Assembly: GCA_964655775.1 (NCBI GenBank)
Contig: CAZZNQ010000089.1
Coordinates: 1 to 16,122, forward strand
Direction: 5' to 3'
Length of the DNA: 16,122 nucleotides
Origin: CAZZNQ01 sp964655775
GTDB lineage: Bacteria > Planctomycetota > Brocadiia > SM23-32
Shown here: piece after piece, positions 15,084 through 16,122 of the stretch
How positions within the stretch are numbered: position 1 is the stretch's first letter
Layout of the letters: every line of letters begins with the position of its first letter
Program-made: the position numbers and the translations under genes
The notes under the pieces: generated by a model
Databases searched by the model: none
What the model saw: the letters and a program-made list of their open reading frames with translations, nothing else
Told to the model about the DNA's origin: nothing

Positions 15084-16122
15084 TTGCAGCAGAGCCCCCG
15101 TATGGCTTCCTGGAAACATTCTGCCATGCCCCTGCTGACTTGCCGAGACGACGGAGGATTGTCCTTCCAGATCACACCCTCGATCGAATCTGGCGGGACT
15201 TTGGGGAAGGGGCGATTATCCACAGGATCGGCGTACCAGTAGACCATACACTTCCACCAGTCCGACTTGCGCTGCCAGTTGTTTCTCTTGAGGAGCCATA
15301 AGGCCTGCCAGCAGTCCTCTTCCTCGCACTCCTCCCAGGAGAATCTGACCTGGATCATGTACATGTGGCTCTGCAGCTTCTCCCACAGCTTGGCCAGTGA
15401 ACCCTCTATAGGCGTGGGGACTGCAGCGTCGTACAACTCGCCGATGGCCCAGTCGCCGATGGCGTTCACCATCTCAGCGCAGCCCTGCAGCCCGGAAGAC
15501 GCCAAGTCGAAGAGGCTCTGCAGACCCTTGATGATCTTGAGTTGTTGAAGGATCGTGTGCCCCTTACCAATGGCACGCATGTTGGCGTCCACCGGTGTCG
15601 TCTTCACGTCGATCAAGCGGCATCTCCGAATCGTGCCCTCTGGCGAGCATTGATCGCAACAGAACATGCCAGTTGGGTCGACGACTGCGGCAGGGCGGTC
15701 GTCGGCGTAGCTGTGCGAGTTCCCTCCGGAACGTTGACCCAGAGGATCCCTGCTGTTGAACCTCCCTAACTCCGGCCGGTACTGCCGTGCGATGAAGTGG
15801 TAGAGGCCGGGCTCGGGATCGAGTGGTTTGCCGGCGAAGCGGTAGGGGTTGGCGAAGGCTTCGCTCGCGCTGCGGGCCACTCCGAATGCATCATAGGTGT
15901 AGGAGTTGGCGACGGCCGCCGAGGAGTCCAGCAGCTTCCAGTTCGTGCCGATCTGGTCGGCCTCGGGCACGTAGGCGTTGCCGGCCGACGACTCGATGAC
16001 AGTGATGTCGCCGACGCTCGGGATGCCGCTCGGGCTCTCGCCGTGCACCTGTCGCTGCTTCAGCGTCCCCACGTCGTCCTCGGTCTTCAGCACCCGGATG
16101 CCGTCCCAGGTGTAGCGCGTCG
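15080..16122 (-). CDS. RHS-repeat protein, C-terminal part with variable tip (5' end beyond the window)
   Basis: Partial gene: the frame is open to the window edge, and its first visible codons (RYTWDG) are an RHS/YD repeat, so the GTG at 16093 is not a real start. The conserved RHS core is clear: SYTYDAFG, YRFAGKPLDPEPGLYHFIAR, GRFNSRDPLG, then VVDPTG (ends about 15662). RHS proteins form shells that carry a toxin or effector as a variable C-terminal tip. Here the tip is about 193 residues (15080-15661), with 11 cysteines and many tryptophans (CCDQC, WEEC, WWKCMVYWYADP, terminal LCCK) and no fold I recognise. By hand count, GC falls from about 64% in two 60-base rows of the core (15781-15900) to 55% in two rows of the tip (15241-15360). 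The stop overlaps the HEAT-protein start. Toxicity is inferred from the family only. Confidence 0.85.
   Translation of the reverse strand, partial: TRYTWDGIRVLKTEDDVGTLKQRQVHGESPSGIPSVGDITVIESSAGNAYVPEADQIGTNWKLLDSSAAVANSYTYDAFGVARSASEAFANPYRFAGKPLDPEPGLYHFIARQYRPELGRFNSRDPLGQRSGGNSHSYADDRPAAVVDPTGMFCCDQCSPEGTIRRCRLIDVKTTPVDANMRAIGKGHTILQQLKIIKGLQSLFDLASSGLQGCAEMVNAIGDWAIGELYDAAVPTPIEGSLAKLWEKLQSHMYMIQVRFSWEECEEEDCWQALWLLKRNNWQRKSDWWKCMVYWYADPVDNRPFPKVPPDSIEGVIWKDNPPSSRQVSRGMAECFQEAIRGLCCK

Overview
This is a GC-rich bacterial window. It holds a BlaI/M56 regulator pair fused to ankyrin repeats, several secreted or anchored proteins of unknown function, a UVR-motif protein, a family-4 glycosidase and the end of an RHS protein. 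That mix fits the PVC superphylum, most likely a planctomycete or relative. The taxonomic guess rests on gene content only. I see no rRNA, tRNA, CRISPR array or insertion sequence.

Left block (about 50-7916, plus strand): one apparent operon behind a strong sigma70-type promoter (64-92) carrying dyads likely to be BlaI operators. It encodes a BlaI-type winged-helix repressor and, overlapping by ATGA, a 1255-residue M56 (BlaR1/MecR1-like) membrane metalloprotease. The protease's long C-terminal part holds a WW-PDG domain, a coiled coil and ankyrin repeats. Next come a lipoprotein whose ankyrin domain is about 92% identical to the sensor's, a 71-residue lipoprotein, a membrane-anchored protein sharing the sensor's WW-PDG domain, a small single-pass membrane protein and a mini zinc ribbon. 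I read this as a signal-transduction operon: an envelope signal reaches the M56 protease, the repressor is inactivated, and the operon's own envelope proteins are induced.

Middle block (8063-10480, plus strand): a new promoter, a cytoplasmic UVR-motif protein, a secreted protein of unknown function, and a GC hairpin terminator at 10441-10480.

Right block (10500-16122, minus strand): a GH4-family NAD-dependent glycosidase with its own TTGGCA-17-TATACT promoter and an unusual CTCS metal-site motif. Upstream of it on the same strand is a tightly packed three-gene unit: the 3' end of an RHS-repeat protein with a cysteine/tryptophan-rich variable tip (5' end outside the window), a secreted HEAT-repeat protein that starts in the RHS stop codon (ATGA), and a membrane-anchored ankyrin protein 4 bases further on. 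This layout resembles a polymorphic toxin followed by immunity or accessory genes, but no toxin fold could be recognised.

A theme of the window is ankyrin and HEAT repeats predicted to lie outside the cytoplasm: three ankyrin proteins and one HEAT protein.
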